64,000 nt of DNA, taken from RBG-16-64-43 sp964353865 (GTDB lineage Bacteria > Chloroflexota > Anaerolineae > Anaerolineales > RBG-16-64-43). A program made the position numbers and the translations under genes. The stretch spans positions 1 to 64,000 of the forward strand of contig CAYGXJ010000040.1 of the NCBI GenBank assembly GCA_964353865.1, read 5' to 3'. The notes below the pieces were generated by a model that worked only from the letters and a program-made list of their open reading frames with translations, made no database searches and was not told the DNA's origin. Positions 51,454 to 60,443 of this stretch are shown piece by piece (within the stretch, counting starts at the first letter, position 1; each line of letters opens with the position of its first letter).

Positions 51454-52230
51454 ATGAAACGAAGCACGGCTCTCATTTGGCTGAATGTCATCCTTGGGGT
51501 TGGCACAATCCTCATGAACATCTTGGCCAATGCGTTGCCGCTCAACGGACAGAATACCGGTGAGATTTCGGACCGGTTCAACGTGCTCTTCGTCCCAGCT
51601 GGCTACGTCTTCTCGATCTGGGGGCTGATCTACATCGGGTTGATCGCCTATGTTGTCTTTCAAGCGCTGCCGGCCCAGCGCAGCAACCCGCGCCTTGCGC
51701 GCGTGGATCCGCTCTTCCTGGTTGCCAGCGTGGCCAATGTGGCGTGGCTCTTCTTCTGGCACTACAACCTCTTCCTTTTGACCCTGGTGGCCATGCTCAC
51801 CCTGCTGGCCAGCCTGCTCGGCATCTATCTCGCGCAGGGCATTGGGCGCAGCGCGGTGACGAACGGCGAGCGCTGGGCGGCGCGCGTCCCGTTCAGCATC
51901 TACCTGGGCTGGGTCAGCGTGGCGACGATTGCCAATGTGACCGACGTTCTGGACTTCGTGGGTTGGAACGGATGGGGACTGGAGCCGGCCGCCTGGGCGG
52001 CGTTGATGCTCGCCGTAGGCGTGGTGCTGGCTGCTCTTGTTGCATTCACCCGCCACGATGCGGCCTACGTCCTCGTGTTTGTTTGGGCATACATCGGCAT
52101 CGCGCTCAAGCAAGCGGCCACGCCTCTCGTCGCGCTGGTGGCCTGGCCCGCGGCGGTCGTGCTTGCGCTGCTGGTCGCCAAGGCCGCAACGCGAGACAGG
52201 CGCCAAGGGCAAGTCCCCGCCGCTCGCTGA
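51454..52230 (+). CDS. TspO-related tryptophan-rich membrane protein
   Basis: A 258-residue protein with about seven transmembrane helices. The VPAGYVFSIWGLIYIGLIAYVVFQ segment and later WLFFWHYNLF and WGLEPAAWAALMLAV stretches match TspO/MBR-related 'tryptophan-rich sensory' proteins. TspO proteins bind tetrapyrroles or lipids in the membrane, but this longer variant is not functionally defined. AAAGGAGG precedes the ATG. It is the last gene of the three-gene membrane operon. Confidence 0.78.
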   Translation: MKRSTALIWLNVILGVGTILMNILANALPLNGQNTGEISDRFNVLFVPAGYVFSIWGLIYIGLIAYVVFQALPAQRSNPRLARVDPLFLVASVANVAWLFFWHYNLFLLTLVAMLTLLASLLGIYLAQGIGRSAVTNGERWAARVPFSIYLGWVSVATIANVTDVLDFVGWNGWGLEPAAWAALMLAVGVVLAALVAFTRHDAAYVLVFVWAYIGIALKQAATPLVALVAWPAAVVLALLVAKAATRDRRQGQVPAAR

Positions 52231-52250
52231 AGGCCATGCGAGCCAATCTC

Positions 52251-52320
52251 TCCACCGTGATGCGCCACTCGTCTCCCATTCTGGAATTCATCGAGAGGAT
52301 GGGGTGGCCATCACGGTGGA
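52251..52320. repeat. Long inverted repeat downstream of the TspO-like gene
   Basis: TCCACCGTGATGCGCCAC (52251-52268) and GTGGCCATCACGGTGGA (52304-52320) are inverted copies that match except for one inserted base, around a 35-base spacer with further short complementarity. It could form a large stem-loop after the operon. No T-tract is present, so it may be a repeat or processing structure rather than a terminator. Confidence 0.5.
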
Positions 52321-52628
52321 TTGACGTCCCCACGGCGGCTGCAATTGCCTTGAGGCGAGACTCTGCCGACGGCTTCTTGGGCGCGGGGTCGAGCGCGCAG
52401 GACCATCGACGCAACCCGTCAGCGATCCATGCACCTGCCTATTGACTCCGCCTGGGATCAATCTAGAATGAAATAAACCGCACGCGTTCATCTGGAGGGG
52501 GGACCATGAACGCACGACATTTCTTTGCCATCCTGGCTGCCGCTTCGGCCGGGATTTTGCCTTTCCCGCGCCTGACCCACGCCTCCGACCCACCGCCCGA
52601 CCGCCTTCGCCGACAAGGAGGAACGATC

Positions 52629-53408
52629 ATGCGACCGCATCCCCGCCACTTCGCCGTTCTTTTGATCTGCGCTCTTCTTGGCACCGCTTGCTCGTCTCCA
52701 CCGCCTCCGGCCACTGCGACACCGGCCCCGTCCCCCTCTCTCCCGCCCTCGCCAACTCCAACCATACCTTTGCCGACCGTAGAATTTATTCCCACTGCCA
52801 CCCTAGCACCCGCACCCTCACCCACCCCACTTCCAACCTATCGTGAGGAATTCGAAAAGACGCTGGCGCCGGGCTGGACCTGGATTCGCGAACGCCCAAC
52901 GCGCTGGAGCCTGACCTCGAACCCGGGCTATCTGACAATCACCCTCGAGGGCGGAACCTTCCATCGCAATCTGCTCGTCCGCGACGCCCCCAGCCCGAAC
53001 TTCGAAATTTCCACCCATGTGCTCTTCACGCCCAAGAGCAACTTTCAATTCGCCGGGCTGCTGGTCTATGACAGCGATGAGTCGATGGCCACCCTGGGGC
53101 GTGCCTTCTGCAATCTGACCGGCCAATGCCGCGGAAACGCGATCTACTTCGACAACCTGCAGGACGGCCAATACGCCGCCTCCAATTTCGCCACAACCAC
53201 GGTCGCGCTGGATCACGCCTACCTGCGCATCCGCAAGATTGGCACGACGCTGACCGGCGCCTACAGCGAAGACGGCAAATCGTGGAAGACGATCGGTGAG
53301 CAGTTCATCCACATGGAGACCCCCAGGGTCGGTCTGATGGCCGGCCAATCCAACGTCGTCGGCGCCGAGGCGATGTTCGACTATTTCGAGGTTGTTGAGC
53401 TACCGTAG
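52629..53408 (+). CDS. Lipoprotein with DUF1349/concanavalin-like domain
   Basis: A 259-residue protein with a lipoprotein signal (LLGTAC), a Pro/Thr/Ser linker of about 55 residues, and a beta-sandwich domain resembling DUF1349: LAPGWTWIRERPTRWSL, FEISTHVLFTP, FAGLLVYDSD and YLRIRKIGTTLTGAYSEDGKSW. Such domains bind carbohydrate or occur in glycosidases. AAGGAGG at 52615-52621 sets ATG 52629. An in-frame ATG at 52506 with its own GGAGGGGG would add 41 residues that also look like a signal peptide; the shorter form gives a proper lipobox and is preferred. Confidence 0.75.
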   Translation: MRPHPRHFAVLLICALLGTACSSPPPPATATPAPSPSLPPSPTPTIPLPTVEFIPTATLAPAPSPTPLPTYREEFEKTLAPGWTWIRERPTRWSLTSNPGYLTITLEGGTFHRNLLVRDAPSPNFEISTHVLFTPKSNFQFAGLLVYDSDESMATLGRAFCNLTGQCRGNAIYFDNLQDGQYAASNFATTTVALDHAYLRIRKIGTTLTGAYSEDGKSWKTIGEQFIHMETPRVGLMAGQSNVVGAEAMFDYFEVVELP

Positions 53409-53466
53409 AGATGTTGCGATGGCGCTCCTCAGTTGCGGGCCCCGGCTCGTCAGCATCGGCAATGAC

Positions 53467-53498
53467 AGCGCGGCGGGACTTCCCGCCGCGCTCGTTTG
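53467..53498. terminator. Bidirectional terminator-like hairpin
   Basis: AGCGCGGCGGG (53467-53477) and CCCGCCGCGCT (53482-53492) form a perfect 11-bp stem with a four-base loop, followed by CGTTTG. It lies between convergent genes (lipoprotein + and zinc-ribbon protein -). Confidence 0.65.
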
Positions 53499-53538
53499 AA
53501 CTTATCCTGCGTAGGATGCACCCGGCGCGAGGTCCGCT

Positions 53539-54633
53539 CTAATTCGCCGGTTCGAGACTCAACACGCTGCCAAAGGTGTTGACGTTGAGCACCCACTCGC
53601 CCCCCACCGCGTAGCGGCGGAACTCCGCCTCGCTGTCTGGCGTGATGGTGTAGGTCTTGGTCCCCGCCTCGAAAACCACCGTGTAGGACTCCTCTTGTGC
53701 GCCGTAGCGCTGGTCCGAGGAGAGCGCGCGCGAGGGCCAGGCCGGGTTCAGGTCACGCCCACTCACTGTCGCCGTGTCCACCGTCGTCCAATCCATCACG
53801 GTATAGCTGCACCAATCATCCGAGACTTCGTAAACGCACTCCTGCACCACTTCGCCAATTCCCGTTCCGGTGTCGACCGTATATGGCGTGCCGCACACCT
53901 CCCTCGAACTCGCCACCGGCTGGTCCGAGGAATAGCGGTACTTCTCGGTGCAGCTCCCGCGTTCCGCGTCGTTCGGGATCTCGTCCCACCAGGCCTCGCG
54001 CTCCACCGGAGCGAGTGCTTCAATCGCCACCGAGCGCGTCCACTCGACGCTGGCCACACGGGCGGTCACTCCCTTGGTGCGCGCGGAAAGGAGGGCGATG
54101 CACACGCAGAGCAACAGGAGCGCGGCGCCCACAATCCCCCCAATGGCGAGCGTCTTGCGCGAGATCGCTGGACCGGTTGCGCCAGTCTCGGCCGCGAGCG
54201 GGGCTGTGGGCTTCTGACCCGCGAGCTGCGCACCGCAATTTGAGCAGGCCGACGCGCCGGCCGGGTTGCTCGTGCCGCACGAGGGGCAAATGACCGGCGC
54301 GGCCGGTGCCGCGGTTTGGCTGAACGCCCCCACTACGCCGCCGCTGGCACGCGCCTTGGCGCCGGATTGATCGCCGCCGCACGCGCCGCAGAACTTGCTG
54401 CCGGCCGGATTGCGCGCATTGCAGTATGGGCAGTGAATATCCGGCCCGGCTTTGGCGCGCGCGATCTTCTCTGCATCGGTGATCAGCTTTGAATCCGGCG
54501 CCTGTTCAAAAGCCACGTTCTCGGGCTGCGGTGCGCCGCAGGCCGTGCAGAACTTGTTCGGCCCGGGATTCTTCGTCGTGCAACGCGGGCAGGTCCATAT
54601 CAGTTCGACAAATCCAATTGACTTCTTGGCCAT
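53539..54633 (-). CDS. Zinc-ribbon membrane protein
   Basis: A 364-residue protein whose N-terminal half holds three zinc ribbons (CPRCTTKNPGPNKFCTACG, CPYCNARNPAGSKFCGACG and CPSCGTSNPAGASACSNCG), then a transmembrane helix (about residues 165-186) and a C-terminal extracytoplasmic beta-rich region with several Cys (EVCGTPY, CVYEVSDDWC). This layout, several ribbons plus one helix, is common in bacteria but the function is unknown. The N-terminal ribbons would be cytoplasmic. Confidence 0.75.
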   Translation of the reverse strand: MAKKSIGFVELIWTCPRCTTKNPGPNKFCTACGAPQPENVAFEQAPDSKLITDAEKIARAKAGPDIHCPYCNARNPAGSKFCGACGGDQSGAKARASGGVVGAFSQTAAPAAPVICPSCGTSNPAGASACSNCGAQLAGQKPTAPLAAETGATGPAISRKTLAIGGIVGAALLLLCVCIALLSARTKGVTARVASVEWTRSVAIEALAPVEREAWWDEIPNDAERGSCTEKYRYSSDQPVASSREVCGTPYTVDTGTGIGEVVQECVYEVSDDWCSYTVMDWTTVDTATVSGRDLNPAWPSRALSSDQRYGAQEESYTVVFEAGTKTYTITPDSEAEFRRYAVGGEWVLNVNTFGSVLSLEPAN

Positions 54634-55032
54634 GGGATAGGCTCCTCCACGGGCGTCGTCCAGCCTTCATCATACCCAACCTGCGACGAATTGGCAGAGG
54701 GTGCACAGGACCAGCGATCGGCGGGCATTCGGCAGAAGCGAGCTCAGGGTCCCCATCGCGCACGGACCTTCCCCGCCACATGCATTACCTGGCGTGGGCG
54801 CACGACCACACAGGCATGCGCTCGGCGAGAGTCCACCATGCGTGGCTCAGTCACCACGGGAGATGCCTTCGGGCATGGCAGGCCGTGCCCGAACGTGGCG
54901 CACCGTGCTGCGGCGCCTCACGAGGACAAGTGAATGGGCGCGCGAGAGGTGTGGGCCTCTGGAAGCCAGTCCCGCTAAGCGGGAGGGAAGGGGGTGGGCA
55001 GTCGCCACCGCCTCTTTTATCCCGCCGCCAAC
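54634..55032. repeat. Gene-free region with a palindrome/hairpin cassette
   Basis: The 399-bp gap between the zinc-ribbon gene and msrQ has no convincing gene. At 54870-54891 it carries an imperfect copy of the GGCACGGC/GCCGTGCC palindrome, and at 54951-54983 GTGGGCCTCTGGAAGCC followed by CCCGCTAAGCGGG, the same module order as the cassettes at 59005, 60207 and 61527. Confidence 0.6.
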
Positions 55033-55719
55033 TCATGGGGGACGGGCGCGAAGGTTGACGCTGACCTGCGCCGCTGCGCGGCGCACCGCCGGAATTCGCA
55101 TCACGAGCAGAATCGCCACAGCGAGGCCGTAGAGCAGCGGCTGGCGCCAGTCTGCCTTGACCTGCCACACGTAGTGCACGATCGCCAGCGGCGCGGCGAT
55201 GAACACCAACCAGTGCAGGCGCTTCCAGTTGCGGCCAAGACGGCGCATCCATCCGCGGGTGGAGGTGAGCGCGAGCGGGAAGAGCAGCGTGCCGGCAGCC
55301 AGGCCGACCAGGGCGAAAGGTTTCTCGATCAGGCCGTCACGCAGGTATGCCAGGTTGAAACCGTAATCGAGGCCGATGAATGTGAGGAAGTGCAGCGCGA
55401 CGTATACGAAGGCGTATACGCCGAGCGGACGGCGCAGGCGAACCACGCCGCGCCAGCCGAACGTAGCCAGCGGGGTGACAGCCAGCGAGAGAACCAGAAG
55501 TACGAGGGCCGTCTTTCCGGTGCGCAAATTGATGGCCTGGATGGGATTGGCTCCCAGCCTATCGATGGCGTAATCCAGCGCGAGCAAGGCCAGGGGCACC
55601 CACGCGGCAACGTGAACCGCGACCTGTAGGATGGCGGGGAAGTTACAGTGTGGCCTAGGCTTTGGGTTGTCCGGTTTCGCGTTCAAGGTCACGTTCCGCA
55701 CTGGGGGGTGTGGTTCCAT
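55033..55719 (-). CDS. msrQ: Heme-binding membrane subunit MsrQ
   Basis: A 228-residue membrane protein with about six helices and the ferric-reductase-like pattern of MsrQ/YedZ: LRRPLGVYAFVYVALHFLTFIGLD with the heme His, and RLHWLVFIAAPLAIVHYVWQVK with another His pair. MsrQ passes electrons from the quinone pool to periplasmic MsrP for methionine sulfoxide repair. ATG 55719 has AAGG seven bases upstream. msrP is encoded upstream on the same strand, in the standard P-Q order; a 139-bp gap with two palindromes separates them. Confidence 0.87.
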   Translation of the reverse strand: MEPHPPVRNVTLNAKPDNPKPRPHCNFPAILQVAVHVAAWVPLALLALDYAIDRLGANPIQAINLRTGKTALVLLVLSLAVTPLATFGWRGVVRLRRPLGVYAFVYVALHFLTFIGLDYGFNLAYLRDGLIEKPFALVGLAAGTLLFPLALTSTRGWMRRLGRNWKRLHWLVFIAAPLAIVHYVWQVKADWRQPLLYGLAVAILLVMRIPAVRRAAAQVSVNLRARPP

Positions 55720-55730
55720 GCGGGACCTTA

Positions 55731-55752
55731 GGGGCACGCCATGGCGTGCCCC
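55731..55752. repeat. Perfect 22-bp palindrome (GGCACGCCATGGCGTGCC core)
   Basis: Bases 55731-55752 are exactly self-complementary. It is a variant of the palindrome family found at 55820, 60207 and 61527 and lies between msrP and msrQ, where it could form a hairpin in the mRNA. It also overlaps the longer possible N-terminus of msrQ. Confidence 0.65.
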
Positions 55753-55819
55753 AGCAGGAGCCGATCAGAGGCCATCAACCACCTTGGGCCACGCGTCACG
55801 GATTCTAACGCGCAACGGC

Positions 55820-55841
55820 CGGGCACGGCATGCCGTGCCCG
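55820..55841. repeat. Perfect 22-bp palindrome (GGCACGGCATGCCGTGCC core)
   Basis: Bases 55820-55841 are exactly self-complementary and identical in their core to palindromes at 60207-60230 and 61527-61548. The following GAACGGGACTTGG also resembles the GAACAGGAACTTGG after the 61527 copy. It lies 18 bp downstream of the msrP stop. Confidence 0.75.
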
Positions 55842-55858
55842 AACGGGACTTGGCCGAA

Positions 55859-56806
<948 letters not shown>

Positions 56807-57154
56807 GCAACACCTCGATTGATGAGAAACCGCTTGAGGCAACCGGACCCACTCGGCACGGATGCCAATACGCTAAATTCGGGCGCGTCTCGACGCGCCC
56901 CAACAGGGGTGATACGCAGCCACGCCAACCTCTCCATCGCTCGGGTCATGGTGCGGCATGTGGCGGGAATGGCCGTCTGCCCCAGCCTAGCCGATCTCGC
57001 TTCCTCCTGATCCTCAATCCTGACCAGGACCATTCCTCTCCTAATTCTACGTTGCAGCGGCCCACTTGGAAGCTAAGTGTCTGATGATTGCGCCCAGGTT
57101 GCAGGCGTGGCCTTTCGTTGACTCTCAGAGCAATAACGGGTACGATTGGACAAA
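56807..57154. other. Divergent intergenic region with a hairpin
   Basis: This gap between msrP (-) and the TetR gene (+) holds no gene. A GGGCGCGTC/GACGCGCCC hairpin with a TC centre lies at 56881-56900 and resembles the palindromes nearby in base composition. Promoters for both genes should be here; TTGGAC at 57146-57151 and TATGAT at 57168-57173, 16 bases apart, look like a promoter but the -10 overlaps the TetR start. Confidence 0.45.
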
Positions 57155-57168
57155 ACCGACCAGTCGGT
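57155..57168. promoter_or_regulatory. TetR-type operator palindrome
   Basis: ACCGAC-CA-GTCGGT is a perfect six-bp inverted repeat with a two-base centre, a layout typical of TetR-family operators, and it ends immediately before the ATG of the TetR gene (57169). Repression by its own product is the simple reading. Confidence 0.7.
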
Positions 57169-57798
57169 ATGATTATGACCAAAGAACCGCAGCAGAAAAG
57201 GGCTCACGAAACCCGGGCGCGAATCCTGGCGGCCGCCATCGAATGCTTCTCGCGCGAGGGCTACGACGCGACCGGTGTCTCGGAGATTTGCGCCGCGGCG
57301 GGCGTCTCGAAGGGTGCCTTCTACCACCACTTCGCCAGCAAGCACGTCGTGTTTCTCGAGTTGATCGAGACCTGGCTGGCGAGCGTGGACGCCGAGCTGG
57401 CGCGGCTGTTGGCCGCCGCCTCGGATGTGCCGCAGGGCCTCTTGCGCATGGCCGAGGTCGCGCCCTCGATCTTCGCCGACGCGCGCGGACGTGTGCCGCT
57501 ATTCCTCGAGTTTTGGCGCCAGGCTAGCCGCGACCCGGAGGTTTGGCGCGCGACGACCGCGCCCTACCGCCGCTATCACCAGTTCTTTGAAAAGCTGGTC
57601 GAGACCGGCATCCACGAAGGCTCCTTGCGCGCCGTCGACCCGGATGTTGTGGCGCAAGTCATCGTGGCGCTGGCGGTCGGCCTACTCTTGCAGGGCGCGC
57701 TCGACCCGCAGGGCGCCGATTGGAGCAAGGTGGCGCGCGAGGGTGTGGGCATCGTGCTCGACGGCGTGCGCCCGCAGTCGACCACGCCTTCAACTTGA
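57169..57798 (+). CDS. TetR family transcriptional regulator
   Basis: A 209-residue protein with an N-terminal helix-turn-helix (ARILAAAIECFSREGYDATGVSEICAAAGVSK is the region; key part GVSKGAFYHHFASK, about residues 46-59) and a helical ligand-binding C-terminal domain. TetR repressors release DNA when a small molecule binds. The operator at 57155-57168 abuts the start, so it likely represses itself and perhaps the epimerase gene 104 bp downstream. ATG 57169 and ATG 57175 are both possible starts. Confidence 0.9.
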   Translation: MIMTKEPQQKRAHETRARILAAAIECFSREGYDATGVSEICAAAGVSKGAFYHHFASKHVVFLELIETWLASVDAELARLLAAASDVPQGLLRMAEVAPSIFADARGRVPLFLEFWRQASRDPEVWRATTAPYRRYHQFFEKLVETGIHEGSLRAVDPDVVAQVIVALAVGLLLQGALDPQGADWSKVAREGVGIVLDGVRPQSTTPST

Positions 57799-57902
57799 AG
57801 CGAGGGACGCGCGCTCACCGCGCGTGGGCCGCCCCGCGATATGCATAAGCGGTTCCTGCACATCCGCCCCCGTGGGCGGGCCAGGCAGATTGGAGTTAAC
57901 GC

Positions 57903-58946
57903 ATGAATTTCGTTACCGGAGCTACCGGACATATCGGCAACGTGCTGGTGCGCGAGCTTGTCGCACGCGGCGAGCGCGTGCGCGCGCTGCTCTTCCCCGG
58001 TGAAGACCGGCGCCCGCTAGAAGGCCTGGCGGTTGAGATCGTTGAAGGCGACGTGCTCGATCAAAACGTGCTGCGGCGCGCGATGCGCGGCGCGAGGCGC
58101 GTCTTCCACCTGGCGGGCGTCATCTCGATCATGCCCGGCAAGCAGGAGGTCATGCGCCAGGTCAACGTCGAGGGCACCAAGAATGTGATTGCCGCCTGCC
58201 GCGAGTCCGGCGTGCAGCGCCTGATCTACACCTCCTCGATTCACGCCATCGCTGAGGCCCCGCAGGGCCAGGTGATTGACGAGGGCCTGCCCTTCTCGGC
58301 GCATCGCGCTTGGGGCAAGTACGACAAGACCAAAGCCGAAGCCTCACTCGAAGTGCAACGCGCAGCGGAGGAGGGGCTGGACGCGGTCATCGTCTGTCCG
58401 ACCGGCGTCATCGGACCGCACGACTACCGCGGGTCAATGTTCGGCGAGTTCCTCTTGGATTGCGCGAGCCCCCGGCCGCATATGTACATCGACGGCGCGT
58501 ACGATTTCGTCGACGTGCGCGACGTGGCCCATGGGCATATTCTCGCGGCCGAGATGGGCCGCCGTGGCGAGGCCTATATCCTATCGGGCGGGCGCATCAC
58601 CGTGCGCCAGATCATTGAGGCGGTGGAGGGATTCACCGGGCGGCTTATGCCCAAGCTGCGTATACCGGTGGGGTTGGCGCGAACGATCGCCTACTTCACG
58701 CCGGTCTGGTACCGCGCGGCCAAGCGCACGCCGCGCTTCACGCCGTATTCGATTCACACGGTGCTCTCGAATTCGCACATCTCGGCCGACAAGGCGCGCC
58801 GCGAGCTGGGCTACAAATCGCGGCCGCTGGTGCAGTCGATTTCCGATGCGGTAGCGTGGATGGTGTCGTATCGGCGGTTGCGCTTGGTGCCGCAAACCGC
58901 AGATCCTGCACCACAGAGAGCACACAGACCCCGGAGACGATCTTAG
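57903..58946 (+). CDS. NAD-dependent epimerase/dehydratase (extended SDR)
   Basis: A 347-residue extended short-chain dehydrogenase with FVTGATGHIGNVLVREL (cofactor loop), FHLAGVIS, YTSSIHAI, and a catalytic Tyr/Lys pair in WGKYDKTKAEASLEV. Such enzymes reduce or epimerise nucleotide sugars, sterol-like ketones or dihydroflavonol-type compounds; the NAD-binding core does not fix the substrate. The last 12 residues and the TAG stop are encoded by a dispersed 38-bp repeat (58909-58946), so the natural C-terminus may have been altered. Confidence 0.83.
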   Translation: MNFVTGATGHIGNVLVRELVARGERVRALLFPGEDRRPLEGLAVEIVEGDVLDQNVLRRAMRGARRVFHLAGVISIMPGKQEVMRQVNVEGTKNVIAACRESGVQRLIYTSSIHAIAEAPQGQVIDEGLPFSAHRAWGKYDKTKAEASLEVQRAAEEGLDAVIVCPTGVIGPHDYRGSMFGEFLLDCASPRPHMYIDGAYDFVDVRDVAHGHILAAEMGRRGEAYILSGGRITVRQIIEAVEGFTGRLMPKLRIPVGLARTIAYFTPVWYRAAKRTPRFTPYSIHTVLSNSHISADKARRELGYKSRPLVQSISDAVAWMVSYRRLRLVPQTADPAPQRAHRPRRRS

Positions 58947-58967
58947 TATTCTGGCATTGCGGTCGGG
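58909..58967 (+). repeat. CACCACAGAGA-type dispersed repeat that supplies a stop codon
   Basis: Starting CACCACAGAGAGCACACAGA and continuing to GGAGACGATCTTAG, this segment gives the last codons and stop (58944-58946) of the epimerase gene, then TATTCTGGCATTGCGGT. It aligns position for position with 60015-60072, which ends the next gene. The CACCACAGAGA start is shared with the arms of the 5446-6012 cassette. Confidence 0.7.
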
Positions 58968-59004
58968 TTTGGTACTAGGTCGGGGGGGTGCGGGAATCTG
59001 GGGG

Positions 59005-59165
59005 TAGGGGCACGCCATGGTGTGCCCGAACAAACAAGCCCAAGGGTGTAGGCCTCTGGAAGCCTGTCCCGCGACGCGGGGTGGGAAGCGAAGCTCCCAC
59101 TCCCAACAAGAAGAATCATCCCCTCCCCTTCAAGAAGAACCTGTCCTGCGAAGCGGGAGGTAGGG
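59005..59165. repeat. Hairpin cassette before the SDR gene
   Basis: A copy of the module series: GGGCACGCC/GGTGTGCCC palindrome (59008-59027, one mismatch), GTAGGCCTCTGGAAGCCTG, CCCGCGACGCGGG (59068-59080), GTGGGA/TCCCAC around AGCGAAGC (59081-59100) and TCCTGCGAAGCGGGAGG near the right end. The final GGGAGGTAGGGTGGGG may serve as the ribosome binding region of the gene starting at 59174. Confidence 0.65.
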
Positions 59166-59173
59166 TGGGGTCA

Positions 59174-60052
59174 ATGTTGGCTATGAATCCATCGCATTCG
59201 TCTGACGCTTTCCGAGGGCGCCTGGCCCTCATCACCGGCGCCTCCTCCGGCATTGGCGAGGCTGCCGCGCTGCGCCTCGCGCGCGAGGGCCTGCGCCTCG
59301 TCCTCGTCGCCCGCCGCGAGGAGAGGCTCGAGGCTGTCGCCACACGCGTGCGTGAGGCCGGCGGAGAGGCCCACGTGCTCGCGGCCGACCTCACCAACGA
59401 GGCGGATCGCGCCCGCATGCTTGCCGCTGCGCACGAGCTTGGTCCGCTGGACCTGCTCATCAACAACGCCGGTTTCGGGTGGTACGGCTACGGCTCGCGC
59501 ATGCCGGTGGCCTTGGCGCGCGAGATGCTGGCGCTCAACGTCGGCGCGGCGGTCGACCTGAGTCTGAACATCCTGCGCCAGATGGTAGCGCGCGGGCGCG
59601 GCCACATCATCAACATCTCCTCGATTGCCGGCAGCCTGCCCAGCCAGGGCATCGCGATGTACGCCGGCACCAAATCGTTCCTCGATTCGTTTACCACGGC
59701 GCTGCACCGCGAGTTGCGCGGGACGCGCGTCTATGCCAGCCTCGTGAAACCCGGCCCGGTACGCACCGAGTTCTTCGACGCCAACGCCGGCGAAGGGACC
59801 GGGCAGCGCATCCCGGCCGAACGATTTGCGATCAGCGCTGAGCAAGTGGCCGAGCGCATTTGGGGGCTGGTGCGGCGCCCGCGGCGGGTGATCTACATTC
59901 CGCGCGTGCTGACGCTCTCGCAGTGGGTGGAGCCTGCCGTGGGGTGGCTGATCGATTTCCTGGGGCCGTTGCTTCTGCGCCGTCATCCGGCGTATGAGAG
60001 GATCCAAGAGCTTTCACCGCCGAGATCGCGGAGAACGCAGAGACGATCCTAG
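59174..60052 (+). CDS. Short-chain dehydrogenase/reductase
   Basis: A 292-residue classical SDR with LITGASSGIGEAAALRL, INNAGFGWYG, INISSIAGSLPSQG and the catalytic MYAGTKSFLDSF (Tyr-x3-Lys). It would oxidise or reduce an alcohol/ketone with NAD(P)H. The last ~12 residues (PPRSRRTQRRS) and the stop come from a dispersed repeat at 60015, in the same way as the preceding epimerase gene. The ATG 59174 is followed by an in-frame ATG 59183; both follow a purine-rich stretch within the upstream hairpin cassette. Confidence 0.83.
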   Translation: MLAMNPSHSSDAFRGRLALITGASSGIGEAAALRLAREGLRLVLVARREERLEAVATRVREAGGEAHVLAADLTNEADRARMLAAAHELGPLDLLINNAGFGWYGYGSRMPVALAREMLALNVGAAVDLSLNILRQMVARGRGHIINISSIAGSLPSQGIAMYAGTKSFLDSFTTALHRELRGTRVYASLVKPGPVRTEFFDANAGEGTGQRIPAERFAISAEQVAERIWGLVRRPRRVIYIPRVLTLSQWVEPAVGWLIDFLGPLLLRRHPAYERIQELSPPRSRRTQRRS

Positions 60053-60072
60053 GCTTCTGAAACTGCGGTGGG
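60015..60072 (+). repeat. Second copy of the stop-supplying repeat
   Basis: Starts CACCGCCGAGATCGCGGAGA and continues GAGACGATCCTAG, placing the TAG stop (60050-60052) of the SDR gene in the same repeat position as in the copy at 58909 (38 bases from CACC to TAG in both). Homology continues after the stop (TTCTG..A.TGCGGT.GG). Confidence 0.7.
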
Positions 60073-60206
60073 TGAGTCAGGCTGTTAGCTGCAATGCAAC
60101 GACCGCCGAACGGCCCGAATCCGCCTCCCGCCCCGGCAGTTGCCCCTCAACGGGACCGCGCCTAGAATCAGTGCACAAGCTATCGCCAATCCTGCCCACG
60201 CATGCC

Positions 60207-60282
60207 GCGGGCACGGCATGCCGTGCCCGCACAGACTTCCTGCAGGGTGTGAGCATCTGGAAGCGTGTCCCGCGAAGCGGGA
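60207..60282. repeat. Hairpin cassette before DUF2877
   Basis: A perfect 24-bp palindrome at 60207-60230 (core GGCACGGCATGCCGTGCC), followed by AGACTTCCTGCAGGGTGTGAGCATCTGGAAGC-type spacer and TCCCGCGAAGCGGGA at 60268-60282. Module order matches the cassettes at 59005 and 61527. Confidence 0.7.
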
Positions 60283-60300
60283 TGTGGGCGAGCCCCCAGG

Positions 60301-60404
60301 TGATGGACTGCACCCTGCGCGTGAAGGAAGGCGAAGTGATCGCTGAGGATCAACTGGGAATCGTGGACTCGTTCGTCAAGGGCGTGATCACACAGCCCAA
60401 CTAG
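60301..60404 (+). pseudogene. Possible gene remnant
   Basis: An open stretch reading VMDCTLRVKEGEVI, then AEDQLGIVDSFVKGVITQPN and a stop at 60404 looks protein-like in codon use but has no start or upstream domain; a hairpin cassette precedes it directly. It may be the 3' end of a gene truncated by the repeat, or chance. No family is recognised. Confidence 0.3.
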
Positions 60405-60443
60405 CCGTTGCTACGCAGTGTGAGGTGCCGGAGACGTGCTGGC

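Noticed and set aside
57146..57173. A promoter with TTGGAC and TATGAT for the TetR gene
   Set aside because: The -10 would overlap the start codon, giving a transcript that begins after the ATG. It may be chance; only the operator is listed as a feature.
59994..60404. A 136-codon frame spanning the SDR end and the repeat cassette
   Set aside because: Most of it is encoded by repeats and the palindrome; only its last ~34 codons look protein-like and are listed separately as a possible remnant.
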